A DNA stretch of 64,000 nucleotides from Dioscorea cayenensis subsp. rotundata (GCF_009730915.1 NC_052474.1:5243501-5307500), one strand, 5' to 3'. Positions 11,858-24,320 are shown, counted from the stretch's first letter. Notes: generated by a model not told the origin, from the letters alone. Program-made: numbers and translations.

Positions 11858-12905
11858 GAAGAAATGGCTTCTTGATCCTTCTAATGAAGAAGCTTCTTGC
11901 TTCCTGACAAACAGTGTAATTCTGATAGTTTTCTTAGCAGCGGCAACTTTATTCATAGGTTTAGACCTCAAGCTTGAGTTACTCTTAAAGATAATAACAA
12001 TGGCTCTCATAGCATTGTGGCCTAAAATTCTGATTAGCTTTGCAGTCAATTAGTATTCATTGCTTACTTTGGATGAATAAATTTGGATTTGAATAGAAAC
12101 AGTGATCAATTTATGTGTCATTAAAGGGAGAGTATTTCAATTAGTGGTTTGCATTTGATTGTGTATGCTTGGCACTGCATTGATTTTGTCATGTCTTCAG
12201 ATGGTTGTGAAGAATGAAGATTGATGAGAATAGTTTCATACTGTTGGTAGATCACCACATTTGTTCTGTTGCATGGAACAGTATACGTTAAGTAAATAAT
12301 TGTACTTTAATTGGCAAGAAACAAAATATGTCTATTTTATTCCTACCTATTATTGGTGTGGCCGGTAGTCTCATAATATTATATTGGCTAATTGAACTTT
12401 GTATTTTCATTTTTTTTTTTTTTTACATTTATATTCCTTACAAGATATAGTTGAGGTGACTCCATGTGAAATGGAAGCAATGTTTTCACCAATCTGTTTG
12501 TGTTTCATGGTTTTTAATATGCTTAGAAATAATTGAAGAGAAATTTGATTGACAATTTTACCTTTATTTAAAATTAAGAAAAGTATGAGTTTAAAAAATA
12601 ATTTACCTAGTTGTCAATGCATAACACCATATCAATTATAAATTCAAACATCCACAATGTTATGAAGCAACTTCTCGAACAGAATCATGAGCAGTTCTCT
12701 TGTTTGGAACTAACATGATCCAAAAATAGATTTATTTTATTTTTGCAAAAACACTGCCTTCGACCCAACATTGAACAGAAATTAAATAATAAAATTAAAA
12801 TCTAAAATGAGATAAATTCCTAAACATAGACAAAACAACGGCTTTATTAGGAAATTACTTGAACAGTAAGTATATGATCAAGATTTGAAGAAAAAAATTC
12901 ATCAA
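11858..12905. other. 3' UTR and spacer
   Basis: Holds the 3' UTR of the membrane-protein gene (AATAAA at 12076-12081), a poly-T run at about 12411-12424 and AT-rich sequence. No further gene was seen. Confidence 0.5.
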
Positions 12906-12908
12906 TAT

Positions 12909-13393
12909 TATTTTTAAATATTATTTCTAATTTGCAGTTAAGCAGATACTAAGTAAATCCATATCAACCGTCCATCATATATTGCCATTCAATCTAACGC
13001 TCCAGAGGGCTTCATTTGACATCTCACATTTTAAATATGATTTCTAATTTAAAACTATTATGTTTAAATATTATTTCTAATTTGCTGTTAAGCAGATAAA
13101 AAATTTCCTACTCCGAATCAAACTTGAGCCAAAATAAATAAATCCAAATCAACCGTCCATCTTATATCACCGATCAATCTATCGGTCCAAAGGGCTTCAT
13201 TTGCCATCTCACATTATAACTAATGTTTTTTTAAAATATTATTTCTAATTTCAAGTTAAGCGGATGAAAAGATTTCCTAGTCCGAGTTGAACTTGAATTT
13301 GAGTCGAAACATGTGAGTCCATATCAGCCGTCCATCACAATCCTGTGCCTATCATCTAACGGTCCAGAAGGCTTCATTTGATATCCAACGCAT
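12909..13393 (+). repeat. Three tandem diverged copies of a ~160-bp unit in a promoter
   Basis: Units at about 12909-13040, 13063-13222 and 13223-13393. Each contains, in the same order, AAATATTATTTCTAATTT, GTTAAGCRGAT, TCCAWATCARCCGTCCATC, a variant of ATCTAACGGTCC, AAGGCTTCATTTGMYATC and in two cases CTCACATT. The units are diverged but collinear. The array ends about 20 bp before the TATA box of the Agenet-ENT gene. It may be a regulatory array or an old tandem duplication of a promoter element. Confidence 0.75.
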
Positions 13394-13413
13394 GTCTAAG
13401 TCTCTGTTGCTAG

Positions 13414-13426
13414 TGTATATAAATAA
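13414..13426 (+). promoter_or_regulatory. TATA box of the Agenet-ENT gene
   Basis: TGTATATAAATAAG lies downstream of the triple repeat and upstream of a GC-richer leader. That leader ends in a GTAG/GTGAGT donor at 13569/13570, which fits a 5' UTR intron of about 670 bp running to an acceptor near 14242-14251. The start codon is at 14277. Confidence 0.55.
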
Positions 13427-14276
13427 GCTCTTGTTCTCTATATATTTTTTTTTCACTAATTTCCATTCGATTTTCGGTGAATTTCTTCAGCGAGCGGAGC
13501 AAAGAATCTCGTCAGTGCTCTTCGGTTCGATCGTTCTCGCAGTGTTTGATAGGTCTTCGATCGTTGTAGGTGAGTAATTCTTCTACATTTCGATCTATCT
13601 TTTGTGCTTAGGCGATGTTTTTTTGGGAGTTCGATTCGTGGTTTTGATCGCGGTTGTTTGTTTTTCCTGGTGATTCGAATGATCTGAGCTTCTTTGTTGT
13701 TTTCTTCTAGGGTTTTGATGCGTTATGGTGATTATTTTCTTTCTTTTCTTTGGTTTTTGATGTGTTCGATGTGATGTCTTGCTTGTTTATGGTTGGATGA
13801 TCGGAAGCGAGTGCCTGTTTACCGGAATTCATCTCGTATAGGATTTGATGATCAGGAGAAATTTGAATAAACTTTTTGGGATAGAATGAAATTCTTGTGA
13901 TCTTGTTTACCTGAACTTGATTTATTTTAGATATTATTCTTTTTTTTTTATCAGATTCGTAATGCTTGTGTGATGGGATCATTGCTGCTTTCCTATGATT
14001 TGTAAATCGGTGTTTTAGGGCTTGTTTTTTCAGTGAATTGTTTATGTCAAGTTAAATTCTTGTTTAAGTTAGGGTACTTCAAAAGAGGTTTTAATTTGCT
14101 TGCAATCAGTGTTTGGGAATCAGTATGTCGTGTAATAGTGCTAGGATAATCTATAATTTTTTTCACCCTTGTTAGATTTGTTTACAATGTTTGATTTCGT
14201 TGTGTGCTATCAAACTGATTTTCTTTCCTTAATCTGGACCAGGATTTGCAGATAGAGTTTTGGTATAATTTTAATC

Positions 14277-16296
14277 ATGAGGTTGACAAAGGGAAAGATG
14301 GTGGAGGTCTTGAACAGGAAGGATTTGTCCTCAAGCTTCTGGCAGCCAGCTGAGATCATATCAGGAAATGGACGGATGTATCAAGTGAAGTATTACTATT
14401 CTGGATACGAGGAAAGAGTGCCAAGAAAGTTCATTAGGCCTTGCCCTCCTCCAGTGATGAATTCTAAGAGTTGGATGACTGGTGATGTTGTGGATGCCTT
14501 TGTGAACAACGCATGGGCGCATGCAGAAGTTTTAAAGTTGGGTACTCAGAATTTTGGCATCGTTAGAATCCTTGGAACCACCAGGGTTTTTGGAACACGT
14601 GTGTCTGATTTCAGGTTACCGCAGTCATGGGAAGACAACAAATGGGTTATGGTTGATAAGGTGGTGCCATCTTTCTTATTTTCTACTTTTGAATTATGTT
14701 GTGTAATTATTTACTTGTTGATGATTGATCGTCGTATTGTCTAAACTTTTGGATTCTTTTCTCCAGAATATAGTTTATCTTCCATAGGTCACATTCTTCT
14801 TTGCATGGATGCATTGAATAAATTGTTATCTTTTGATTTATTATTTTTATTTTTTTTCTCTTATATGGCGTCTAATAAATTTAAATTTGACTGCAGAAGC
14901 CGACAAAATGCACCAAAGTAGTTACACAAAGAGGGACAAAACCTGCAAATTCAAGCCAAGGCTTATCTTTTAGTATTGCAACAATGGAGTCGAGAAACTG
15001 CTCACATGAACCCCTTCTCAGCAAAGGTTCCTGTGATTTTGATGATGCCCCAGGAAGGATTAGTAAAAGACCGCGCTCATGTCTGCCACCTCATGAGGAT
15101 TGCACTGGAAGTAGCAGGAAGGTACAAGTTGCGAAGGAAAGGGAATGCCATCAACCAGTGTTTGTGCCTTCATCCCAATTACCAGAAAAAAGTGGATCCT
15201 CCAGGAAGATGAGAATTGTGACAGAAGGGAAAAGACACCTATTGAAGACCTTGCCTTCCGCTCAGTCATTAGACAAAGTAGACACTGTTGCTTCATCAGG
15301 TAAAGTGCTTGGTGAGAAATTCGTGCGTCCTTCCTTAAACAACAATGTCACAGCTGGATTTCTTGAAGATAACTTGGACTGGTTGAGACCTAATGAAGAT
15401 AAATATTTCATTTTGGGGAGTCTCGACATGAGTGACTCTGAGTCTGTTGGTAGTTGCAGTATTAACAACATTCCACGTCAGTCTGCCAAGCGTCAAAAAA
15501 CTAAGGCTTCCGGCAATGTGAATATCCAAGATCGTGATGTTGAAGCTCCTTTCAGATCAGCCAGTGAACATTGTGTTTCTCATAAAAACAAATTGGCAGC
15601 CAAAGACCATCGTCAAGAGTTAGATGCATACAGATGCACCATGTCAGCTTTACATGCATCTGGTCCCTTAAGCTGGGAAAATGAAACCTTGTTGACAAAT
15701 CTCCGTCTTGAGCTTCATATATCGACTGATGAGCACTTATCAGAGGTAAGACATTTAGTGTCATCCAAAACACAGAGTAGGCATAGCTTTCGGGGGGCTA
15801 TCCCCATGGTATTGTAGTGTTTCCTATTTATTGCTTCTTGAATCTTCTTGTTTTATGTGTTAGTAAATTCCCCAGCGGGAGCAAGCATGTAATTATTCTT
15901 CATTACCAAAAACTATTAGTTGAGACAGTGAATTTCAGAAGGAAGATATTGTATTTGTTCATTTTAATAAAATCATAAAAGGTGTTCTACATGAAATCTT
16001 AGAGATTCTTGTCTTGTCCATTCATGGGGACAATTTTGGCTCTACTGTGATCATGCCCTTATTTTATAAAGTATATCCGTTTTACCAGGGCTTGCAATAA
16101 TTTATCTAAAGATTATGTTGCTGAAGTGCTTGCGGGTTTTTACCAAGACAAGCGGTAATTTTTTCTAGAGAATTTCAAGATTAGATTCATTTAGAAAGAA
16201 ATCTGAAGATATCATCGCCTGCTATTTTTCACATTCAATTAGTTTGATCAAATTGATAGCTGAACTATGTTGCAGGAAGTCAGAAACAATGATTAA
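14277..16296 (+). CDS. Agenet- and ENT-domain protein, possible chromatin reader
   Basis: Two firm coding exons, 14277-14660 and 14897-15745, join in frame. A short last exon is proposed at 16276-16296 (acceptor TGCAG, ending EVRNND then stop), giving about 417 aa. The N-terminus holds two Agenet (Tudor-like) repeats: residues about 5-60 (KGKMVEVL ... VKYYYSGYEERVPRKFIRP) and 65-128 (GDVVDAFVNNAWAHAEVL ... FRLPQSW). A polar, poorly conserved middle follows. The C-terminus carries the start of an ENT (EMSY N-terminal) domain (about 370-411, ALHASGPLSWENETLLTNLRLEL). Agenet-ENT proteins are thought to read histone marks in plant nuclei. The C-terminus is uncertain. Without the last splice the frame ends at 15817. 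Using the acceptor near 16515 would add only a few residues. A 5' UTR intron precedes the start. Confidence 0.8.
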
Positions 16297-18994
16297 TTTA
16301 TATCATTTTTCATTAAATATTTTCTCCAAAGCTGGCTGAGGTAATAATTGTTTATAGAAAAGTATTTCAGGCTTTTTTAGAAATTAGCATGGTTCTTCTG
16401 AATTGTTGCTTAGGTCATTCTGAGCAAAAATTTATATTCTATACTAAACGATACCAGCACAGCTTCATTTATTACAATCCTTTTTTTTTTCCTAATGTTC
16501 TAATCATATTTTCAGGGCCAAAGTTGAAGGCTCATAAATCTGTTTCTGAATGTCGAAGATGATGATCAGGGTTTGCATCTTTCTTGCACATTGGCATTGA
16601 TTCAATGTGGACTTTGATTTTTGTCTGTTTATTTTTAGAACTTTCTTCACTTTATTTACATCAGGCCATCTTTATGCCTATGATGTATTGTCAGCATTAA
16701 GAAGCATGATCAAGCTCATTTCACCTTTCCTAAAGTTGTTAAGATTGTTCCATTTAGTGATTACTTTGCATAGGCTAGGTGTTGTCACTGTCTTAGATTA
16801 AGCAAAGAAACACCATATTCCTTAACTATTTTGAGTTGATAATGTGTAGAATAAGTTACGCAGTTACCAAGCCCAACTTAGAACAGTCACTTGAACAATA
16901 TTTTGTTCTATTTTAAATTGGCTGTGTTTTTAGGTTCCATTCTAATTGTTCTCTATGCACAAGAAAGTTGGAAAAATATCAACATTGAATGGTTCATATG
17001 GTTATTTTGTTGGATTTGTTATTAATAGATTTATCCAGATAAATCATCACTCATTTAAAATTTCTTAAATTCGAATATGATGCCGAGATAATTACTAACA
17101 AGATACATAACACCTATAAACCATAAAATAATTAGAAAAAACTTCAGCCCTCGTAGCCAGGAAAGATTCTTAAGCATGACAAGGCATGAATTGTTCCTTT
17201 TTAGGTCTTGTCTGTGTTCTCACTTTCAGCATGCATCCGATTTTTATTATGGACAGAAAGTTTATAATTCATTTCTATCTACTTGTCTTTATGTTGCATC
17301 TTTCAGAAATATGGGAAATATGCTTGAATTAAAGGCATTGATACTCACCAATTATCTGGCGACCTTCTAAAGGTATCTGTATTATAGGATAGAAATGGCT
17401 AATCGGTTGTTAAATAAAGTGGATGTTGCCACAGTTATGTTGATACAAATCTTAGTGGTATTTTATTAATTAGTTATTTGTTTATTTATGTATTTATTTT
17501 GAAGAAAAGCGGATTAACCATGCTACTACTGAAGATCTTGGGGTTATTTTTCATTCATCACCTTGATTACCATGATGAATTAGAATAAATCTTTGCTTAT
17601 TATCTTAATGATTATGAAAGAAACAAATCAATGAAATATATTTGGTAAATTTTCTTGTAGATTTGTTATATCTTACAAAAATGATATATTTGAGCTCGAT
17701 GTATTCAGTTATATGTGAGTTAGAAGCTGGTGGCAAGCACACATACATGTGTCAAATTGAGGTGGTTAGTCTTCTATCTTCACTTTGTATCACATTCCGT
17801 GGCATCAAATACCAAGAGAAGCAGCATTCATTTAACCTTCTATAATATTATTCCGACATTTGATTGCTATAGTTCTTAGAATGACTCAGTATTATCAATC
17901 ATGGCTTAAATTTTTTGGTACAATAACATCTGAAATGCTTCAGTGTAAGTTTGAACTTTTTTTATCTTAAAACTTCACATGTCTCCGTCTTGTTTAGATT
18001 ATACATCCTTCAAATGCTGCACTTGAAAATCCTCGAGGAAGATTTAGATGATTGAATATTTTCTTTTTCATGGTTGCAATTACAATGGTATACTGGATAT
18101 CACCGATTAGCAGCATTGTATGTTTTCCTGGAAGGTTTGGAAAGATTCTTAGATTCGGTTTTAGCGTCCATTCACTAACCAGACTTTGGTGATGCAGAAC
18201 AAAATTTGCTTGTATTTGGAGCCTTCCAATAACGTCGCAAGATGACAAGATATTAACAAACAAGATGCACCTTTTAAGATTTACACGTTTTATGTTGAGG
18301 CAATCTCTATTTATCCTTTCCTTAAGATTCATTTATTATTTATTTTATTTTATTCTATTCGATTTGATAATTTTAAGGTGATTGCTAGCTGATTGAGCTA
18401 CGCAACTGCAGGGTCATCATTTATTAATACTCAGAAGAATCAAAGGGAGTTGAACCCATCATCTGAACTTAGATATGGTAATTTGCTCACATTTTTTTTT
18501 TTTTATAAATTAGGTTGTAAATCCACCTGTTCTATGTTGCCTTGTGGTGTGAAACATTAGTGACTGGTTTTCAGAAGCTGTTATTGATTTCCATTAAATT
18601 GCCACACTATTCGTTTGTATTGTTGGTGTTTTCCCTTTGGGAAACCTCTTTTTCTTTATAATTATCTGGATAACATACATTTGCTAAAGAGAGTAGCATT
18701 TTGAATACGTTTTATGGAACAAAGAAAAACACACACACATGCAGTAGTAGGTTTTTTTTTGTCTCTCTTTTTCTTTATAATTGTCTAGATCCCTGAAATC
18801 TTTCCAGTAATGAAGAAAAACCAGAAAATTTCTTATAAGTAGAATAATTTTGCTGAATTTAAAAACATACAACCTAGATTCTTCAGACAGAAATTTTCTA
18901 CCAGGCACATGTATATGCGTATAGCCCTCTAGAGTAGCCTGCTTGTGTTTGGAGAAGCTAAGGTTTTATATTTTTACACACACATAATATATAC

Positions 18995-19033
<39 letters not shown>

Positions 19034-19367
19034 AGAGGAGTAAGGCAAACCAATGCACAAATAATAATAGTAACTCATAAATAACAACATAAGAAGTAAC
19101 AACCAAGTTTGGAGATCATTTCAAAGATAAAACACATTTAGTCACTGCGTTATGATTGCGCATTGCTGCTGAACTAAACCAGCTCATCATAAACCAAAAC
19201 AGCCGCTATATCAGACAAGCCCAGACCAAACCAGACCATTTCGAAGAAAAGAAGAGAAACAAACAAAAATCGAGACACCTGGCATAAAACTACTAAGCAC
19301 ATGAATCTGGTGGCCACATACAAAGATTAATCCTGGAGAACCAAAAGCCAAAACCTGCTTCGTTTCT
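16297..19367. other. 3-kb region without a recognisable gene
   Basis: Probably includes the 3' UTR of the Agenet-ENT gene and the 3' flank of the minus-strand Ran gene. It holds poly-T runs, an (AG)15 microsatellite at 19001-19030 and scattered short frames (16607-16801, 17176-17370, 17642-17845, 17994-18332) without recognisable domains. No RNA gene was identified. Confidence 0.45.
19001..19030. repeat. (AG)15 microsatellite
   Basis: Thirty bases of perfect AG dinucleotide repeat, in the 3' flank of the Ran gene. Confidence 0.95.
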
Positions 19368-21674
19368 CTACTCAAATGCATCATCATCATCATCCGGCAG
19401 CGGTTGTGCTGCTGCAGCAGCAATCTCAGCCTCGTACCTACAAGACAGGCCACAAAACATTTGTAAATGAGCAAATTTCTGCTGTAATGTTAAAGTCAAG
19501 TGTTCATTATCAAGCAGAGTGGAAACCATTTTTGAGCCAATTGCACAAGAGGAACTAATTCTACCAGAGGCACTTAAATATGGAGAATGTTAGGTTTCAC
19601 TTACTGTTGTTGAGCAGCCAGATCGATTTGAACTTCGGGAGGCGCAAGTGCAGGTGACTCGACAAAATGGAGATTGGGATCCCTGTTAGAGTATGCTATT
19701 CTATTATTATGAGTATCAAGGAAAAATGTGAACCTCACAACAAAAAAGGGGAAGGAATCAGTCATCTACCCAGCAAGTTTTCTAGCCAAATAGAGGAATG
19801 GCTTCTCAAAATTGTAATTACTCTTGGCAGAGATCTCATAATACTGCAGATTCTTCTTCCTATGGAATGTGACCATCTTAGCCTTAACCTGCCTGTTCTT
19901 CACATCAACCTTGTTGCCACAGAGAACAATTGGAATATTCTCACAAACCCTAATGGCCATAGAAGTCAAAATTAAAGCAATAAGACTCTGCAATTGGAGC
20001 AAAGTTATTGGAAGCACCAATCAGACTTCTAAAAACAAGAAAGCTAACCTGCATAGATCCCTATGCCATGTTGGAACATTTTTGTATGTAAGCCGTGCTG
20101 TGACATCAAACATGATGATAGCACATTGCCCATGAATGCTGAAACCAGAACAAAATGGTCAATTTTTCACACAGAATTAAAAGGAAGGATAATAGTGCAA
20201 CATGCCAACATGAGGAAATAGAAAGATTATTGAATTGTTATGTTGAAACTAAAAGGGACTCTTCATATCACATACATATCTATCTTGTGCAGTGAAATGT
20301 AAAATTTTGTAAGTGATGGTAGGCAAGCACTGAAGATAAATATTTATAAACATATACCTAGTTAAGAATGCCTATAAGAATGAGTACAATACAAAGGAAA
20401 AAGTGAAGTTCCAATCCATTAAAGGATTCAATTAAGTAATCGACAAGAAGTGAACTTCAACGCTTAAAAGCATAACACACCAAATGAACAATAAGATGTA
20501 CATAATAAGTTCTAATACCAACATGCAGCTAAAAGCGAATATTAAGTACTACAATCACAAAACTAAAATTCGCCAAAAGTTGATGCATCCAATGAAACAA
20601 TAAAAAAACTCCAGTCTGCTTGACAGCACCTACTAGAATCCATTAATATATTATAGTACTTAGTCATGATAATAGTTAATTTCTGAAATTTAGAAGCCAG
20701 AATAATAAGCAACATTGGCATTGTCCAATATATCCTATCATGAATCCTGATTAGAGCTATAAGATTATGAAAAATATCTGATCATTGGAAAAACCATTTA
20801 TTTGGTGATTTATGCAAGCATCCACAAACTGTTCTTAAGAACATCAATAACATAAGACTAACTTATAACACTTGAATTTCCATTTAAAACGCAAAAATAA
20901 CAAAAGTAAAACAAGCATAAAGGTTCCCCTAATCATATATCAATGCCAATCAAAAAGCCGCAAGAACAATTGCATCCCTATTTTAGAGCATAGATTAGTA
21001 GATCCTAACACCAAATCCCAACTGGCCACACAAGAATACATACAAATTCTAACAGATATCTCAATCAAAACAGTGAAAGGTCAGGATATGACTCACTAGT
21101 ATCCATCTCTCAGCCCACCAAATTTCTCCTGCCCGGCAGTATCCCAGCAATAGAACCTAATCTTCCCACAGTTAGTGAAGAAATCCAAGGGATGTACTTC
21201 CACACCGATCGTAGCTGAACATCATTCCAAATGCCCAAAATCAACAAAAACTTTTAAAAAAAAATTCAATATTCACAGAAAATCAGTCCAAAAACAGATA
21301 ACTACGTTCATATTTCTTCTCGAATTCTCCGGTGAGATGCCTCTTCACGAAAGTCGTCTTCCCTGCAATCCGATCAACGAAACAACGTCAGCACAACCTC
21401 CGAACAGGCAAAACCTAAAATACCAGAAAATTCTCAACAATTCGTTACAATCTGAAGATAAGAATTGATAGACCACCTGTGCCACCATCCCCGACGATCA
21501 CAAGCTTGAAGCTTGGGTAATCCACAGTCTGCTGATTCGGAAGCGCCTGCAAATGAAATCAAATTCAAAAAAAGATCAGAACTCCGATCAAAACACACCA
21601 TAACACCAAGAAAAACCAAAATTGGACAAGGAAAACCAAATAAAACAAAAGAAAAGGGAGAATCAAGGTACCAT
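19368..21674 (-). CDS. RAN: Ran small GTPase (nucleocytoplasmic transport)
   Basis: Eight coding exons on the minus strand, listed from the start: 21672-21674, 21477-21546, 21306-21362, 21097-21214, 20049-20138, 19770-19949, 19605-19682, 19368-19437. Together they encode 221 aa, the usual length of plant Ran. Ran-GTP drives importin/exportin traffic and spindle and nuclear-envelope assembly. Motifs seen: P-loop GDGGTGKT at residues 20-27, effector [12 protein letters not shown], switch [16 protein letters not shown] and SAKS, and the acidic C-terminus DDDDDAFE typical of Ran. There is no C-terminal prenylation cysteine, which separates it from Rab and Rop. Coding exon 1 consists only of the ATG, followed directly by a GT donor. 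All introns are GT-AG. The gene appears intact. Confidence 0.96.
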
Positions 21675-22137
21675 CAATGGCGAAGGCTTCGAGGAGTTTG
21701 CTTGGTGGCGGCGCTCTCTTCACAAGAGCAACTCCCAACGAAGGTCTCGAGACAATGAAGAAGAAGGAAAGAGGGCCAAATATGTTATATAGTGGCGCAT
21801 TGGCTTTCATCTAACGCACGCTCTCAGCGCCGTTGGATCAGATGCCACTTATCCCGGAGCTTCTCATCTTGGTTGTATACGTGGCTGAAGATCCACCGTT
21901 CCTTTCTATGATTCTCAAAAATTAAGAAAATGTTTGAACTTTCTAATTTTTAATTACCCAAATTCCTTGAATTATCCGAAATAATGCAAATTCACATACA
22001 TAAAAAAATATCATTTTTGGACCTTTCTGTGATTTGTTAGATATATAATATAGTTTTATATCCATTGATTAAACAAAAATCATAATGCAAATTCATAGAG
22101 GCTGTTGCGTCTTCTGACTACATTTGTAGATTATCTA
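21675..22137. other. 5' UTR and promoter of Ran
   Basis: The leader lies immediately right of 21674. A TATA-like string on the minus strand lies at about 21784-21791 (plus-strand tgttatatag). The flank further upstream contains GC-richer promoter sequence (about 21815-21900). No other gene was seen. Confidence 0.4.
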
Positions 22138-22145
22138 TTTATAAA

Positions 22146-22408
22146 TAGGGGTGTAAATGAGCCAAGCTACTCGTGAGCTACTCGAGATCGGCTCGGTCAA
22201 TACTCGAATTCGATTTGATTTTTCACGAGCCGAGCCGAGCTCGAGCTTCTCATTTACGTTATCGAGCCAAGTTTGAGCCCAAACATACTCAGCTCGTGAG
22301 GCTCGAGAGCCTAAACGAACTTATATATATATATATATATATAATATTAAATTATTTATATATTAATTATAAAAATATATAATTAAATAACTATATTAAA
22401 TTGCTTAC

Positions 22409-22478
<70 letters not shown>

Positions 22479-22645
22479 CCTTAAACGAGCCGAACTCGAG
22501 CTACTTTAGATTTTTAGCGAGCCGAGCTCGAGCACAAAAAAATGGCTCGAACGAGCTCGAGCCGAGCTCAAGCCTTCGAATAATGTATTCGAGCCGAGCT
22601 CAAACCTGGTGATACTCGGCTCGGCTCAGCTCGTTTACAACCCTA
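22146..22645. mobile_element. Non-autonomous hAT-like element, 500 bp
   Basis: The left end is TAGGGGTGTAAATGAGC and the right end, read on the other strand, TAGGGTTGTAAACGAGC. Flanking 8-bp strings TTTATAAA (22138-22145) and TCTATAAA (22646-22653) differ at one base and fit a hAT-type target duplication. The arms are full of GAGCC/GAGCTCGAG motifs that can pair with each other. The centre is a long (AT)n tract (22410-22475). There is no coding capacity. The ORF at 22173-22382 is a chance frame. Confidence 0.75.
22410..22475. repeat. (AT)n microsatellite inside the hAT-like element
   Basis: About 66 bases of uninterrupted AT dinucleotides. Length may vary between individuals or be misassembled. 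Confidence 0.95.
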
Positions 22646-22653
22646 TCTATAAA

Positions 22654-22921
22654 CGTTGATGTTATCAATCGTTTGATTAAAATCCAATAGTGTCAATCTT
22701 TAATTTTGAGATTTTATTATACAGATGAATAAAGTAACTTAACATATTTGAACCATTAAATTTTATTTCTACTAGATTTATAGTAATTTTTTTAAAAGTC
22801 AAATCAAAACTGATCAATCCAAACTAAACCTAATTAACTAATCAACTCAAATTAAACCTAATTAACCCTTTCTTCTGTTTGTCTCTCTCCAAAAGCATTA
22901 CTATACTCAACTCCGCAATTG

Positions 22922-22953
<32 letters not shown>

Positions 22954-23789
22954 ATAAAGCTCCTTTATCATAGGCTGAAATTTTTTTGGGCTGAGTATGA
23001 AATCCATTGATCAACCTCAAGAGTATATTAATGTGAGTGCATATATGGCTTTATGAAAATGTACAATTGTGTATGCATAAATGGCTTTATAAAAATGTAC
23101 AATTGCGTATGTAACTTTAGAAGAGTATGTTTGAGTTTTTCACAGAAATATCAGTATTTGTATCGAATTCTACTCGCTTAGACGTCAACAATTTTTTTTT
23201 TACAAAAAAATACCATTAAGTATTATATTAAATAAAATAAACATAGAATAGGGTAAATGTATAGATGATTTTTTAACGCATGATCTTCTACTACATATAA
23301 ACATTGGTACACCACAACAATAATAGTCGAACAATCAAAACACTTGATTTTTATAAAAATAATTGAGAATTTAAAAAAAAAAATAGATTTAAAAGTTGAG
23401 GTTGAGAGTTTTGCTCTCCAATAAATAAGTAAAGTATAATAATACAAAGTATATATTTAGGATGATTTGTCTACTTGTCAATATATATATAATGGGTTTA
23501 AAATTTAGCATAATATACCACCTCCTTAAAATCCCATGCTTTTGCCCCAAAAACAGGATAGGAAAAAAAAATTCCTTGAACTCTTTATTCAAAGGTTGTC
23601 TTTCAAAAGAGGATAAGAATAAAAAGAGCTGCTGTTCAAAAGTGCTTTAAATTTCAAAAGAGGAGATTAAAAGAGCAGAGGAACATTAAGACAAGTAATA
23701 TCAATTTTTCAAAACACAAATCTATTTAAAAGAAAATAATTATAAAGATTTCAATAAATTATGCGCAAGTACTAAGAAAACTTATATAT
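22654..23789. other. AT-rich spacer with a short tandem duplication
   Basis: No gene. Two copies of a 36-bp unit starting ATGGCTTTATRAAAATGTAC lie at 23045-23080 and 23081-23116. An (AT)n tract lies at about 22928-22953. Confidence 0.5.
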
Positions 23790-23893
23790 TGTTATAAACA
23801 AATATTTTTAATGGATGCCTATTGTAGTAATTTCACTGTAGCAGCCGACATTAGTATAGCAACTTCTAAAGATTACTGTATCAGCCGCAACAC
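23790..23893 (+). repeat. Remnant of the left LTR
   Basis: About 104 bases matching the start of the right LTR (shared ATTTCACTGTAGCAGC and GATTACTGTATCAGCCGCAA). After about 23893 the homology stops abruptly. The next 270 bases have no counterpart in the right LTR. Confidence 0.8.
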
Positions 23894-24253
23894 TGTGGAA
23901 TCCATTTCTAACACTGAATGCAGGAAGGATCGACAGGTAATATAATACTAGCAAACCATACATTTTATTCAGTCAACAATGCATAAGATTTTCTTAGAAG
24001 CATACATAAAAAACATACAGTACTAAAGCCACTAAGGCTAATATTGCCAGTACTTTTAAAATAAACAAGAAAAACAATAATATTATTTTTACAATGAGGT
24101 TTTCCATCAAATCCAAATTATCAAGCATCATCTTTTCCTAAGTTTTCACGGCAACCCTCTCTCCGGCGATCGTTGACAAAACCTGGTAAAGATCTGTCGG
24201 CCCCTTTTTCTCTTCTCCGACGCCCTTCTCACTACTTCGCCGGCCCCTTCGAG

Positions 24254-24320
24254 TTTCTCCGTCGGCAACTCGGCCGGCTTTTCTCCGTCGGCAACTCGGC
24301 CGGCTTTTCTCCGTCGGCCC
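24254..24320 (+). repeat. Tandem 26-bp repeats in the retrotransposon leader
   Basis: Two full copies and a partial third of TTCTCCGTCGGCAACTCGGC plus CGGCTT, in a GC-rich stretch between the left LTR remnant and gag. Confidence 0.8.

Noticed and set aside
13392-13577. 61-aa frame before the Agenet-ENT gene
   Set aside because: Its ATG lies upstream of the TATA box and its end runs into the 5' UTR donor site. It is not a credible uORF.
18390-18470. tRNA-like boxes (GAGCTACGCAAC and AGTTGAACCCATC)
   Set aside because: On the minus strand the B-box-like string precedes the A-box-like string, the wrong order for a tRNA or SINE, and no cloverleaf can be drawn.
23786-23790. TATAT flank as proof of the copia borders
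   Set aside because: The 5-bp match is inside AT-rich sequence and next to a (TA)20 tract, so it is only weak support. The borders rest mainly on the LTR ends and the purine tract.
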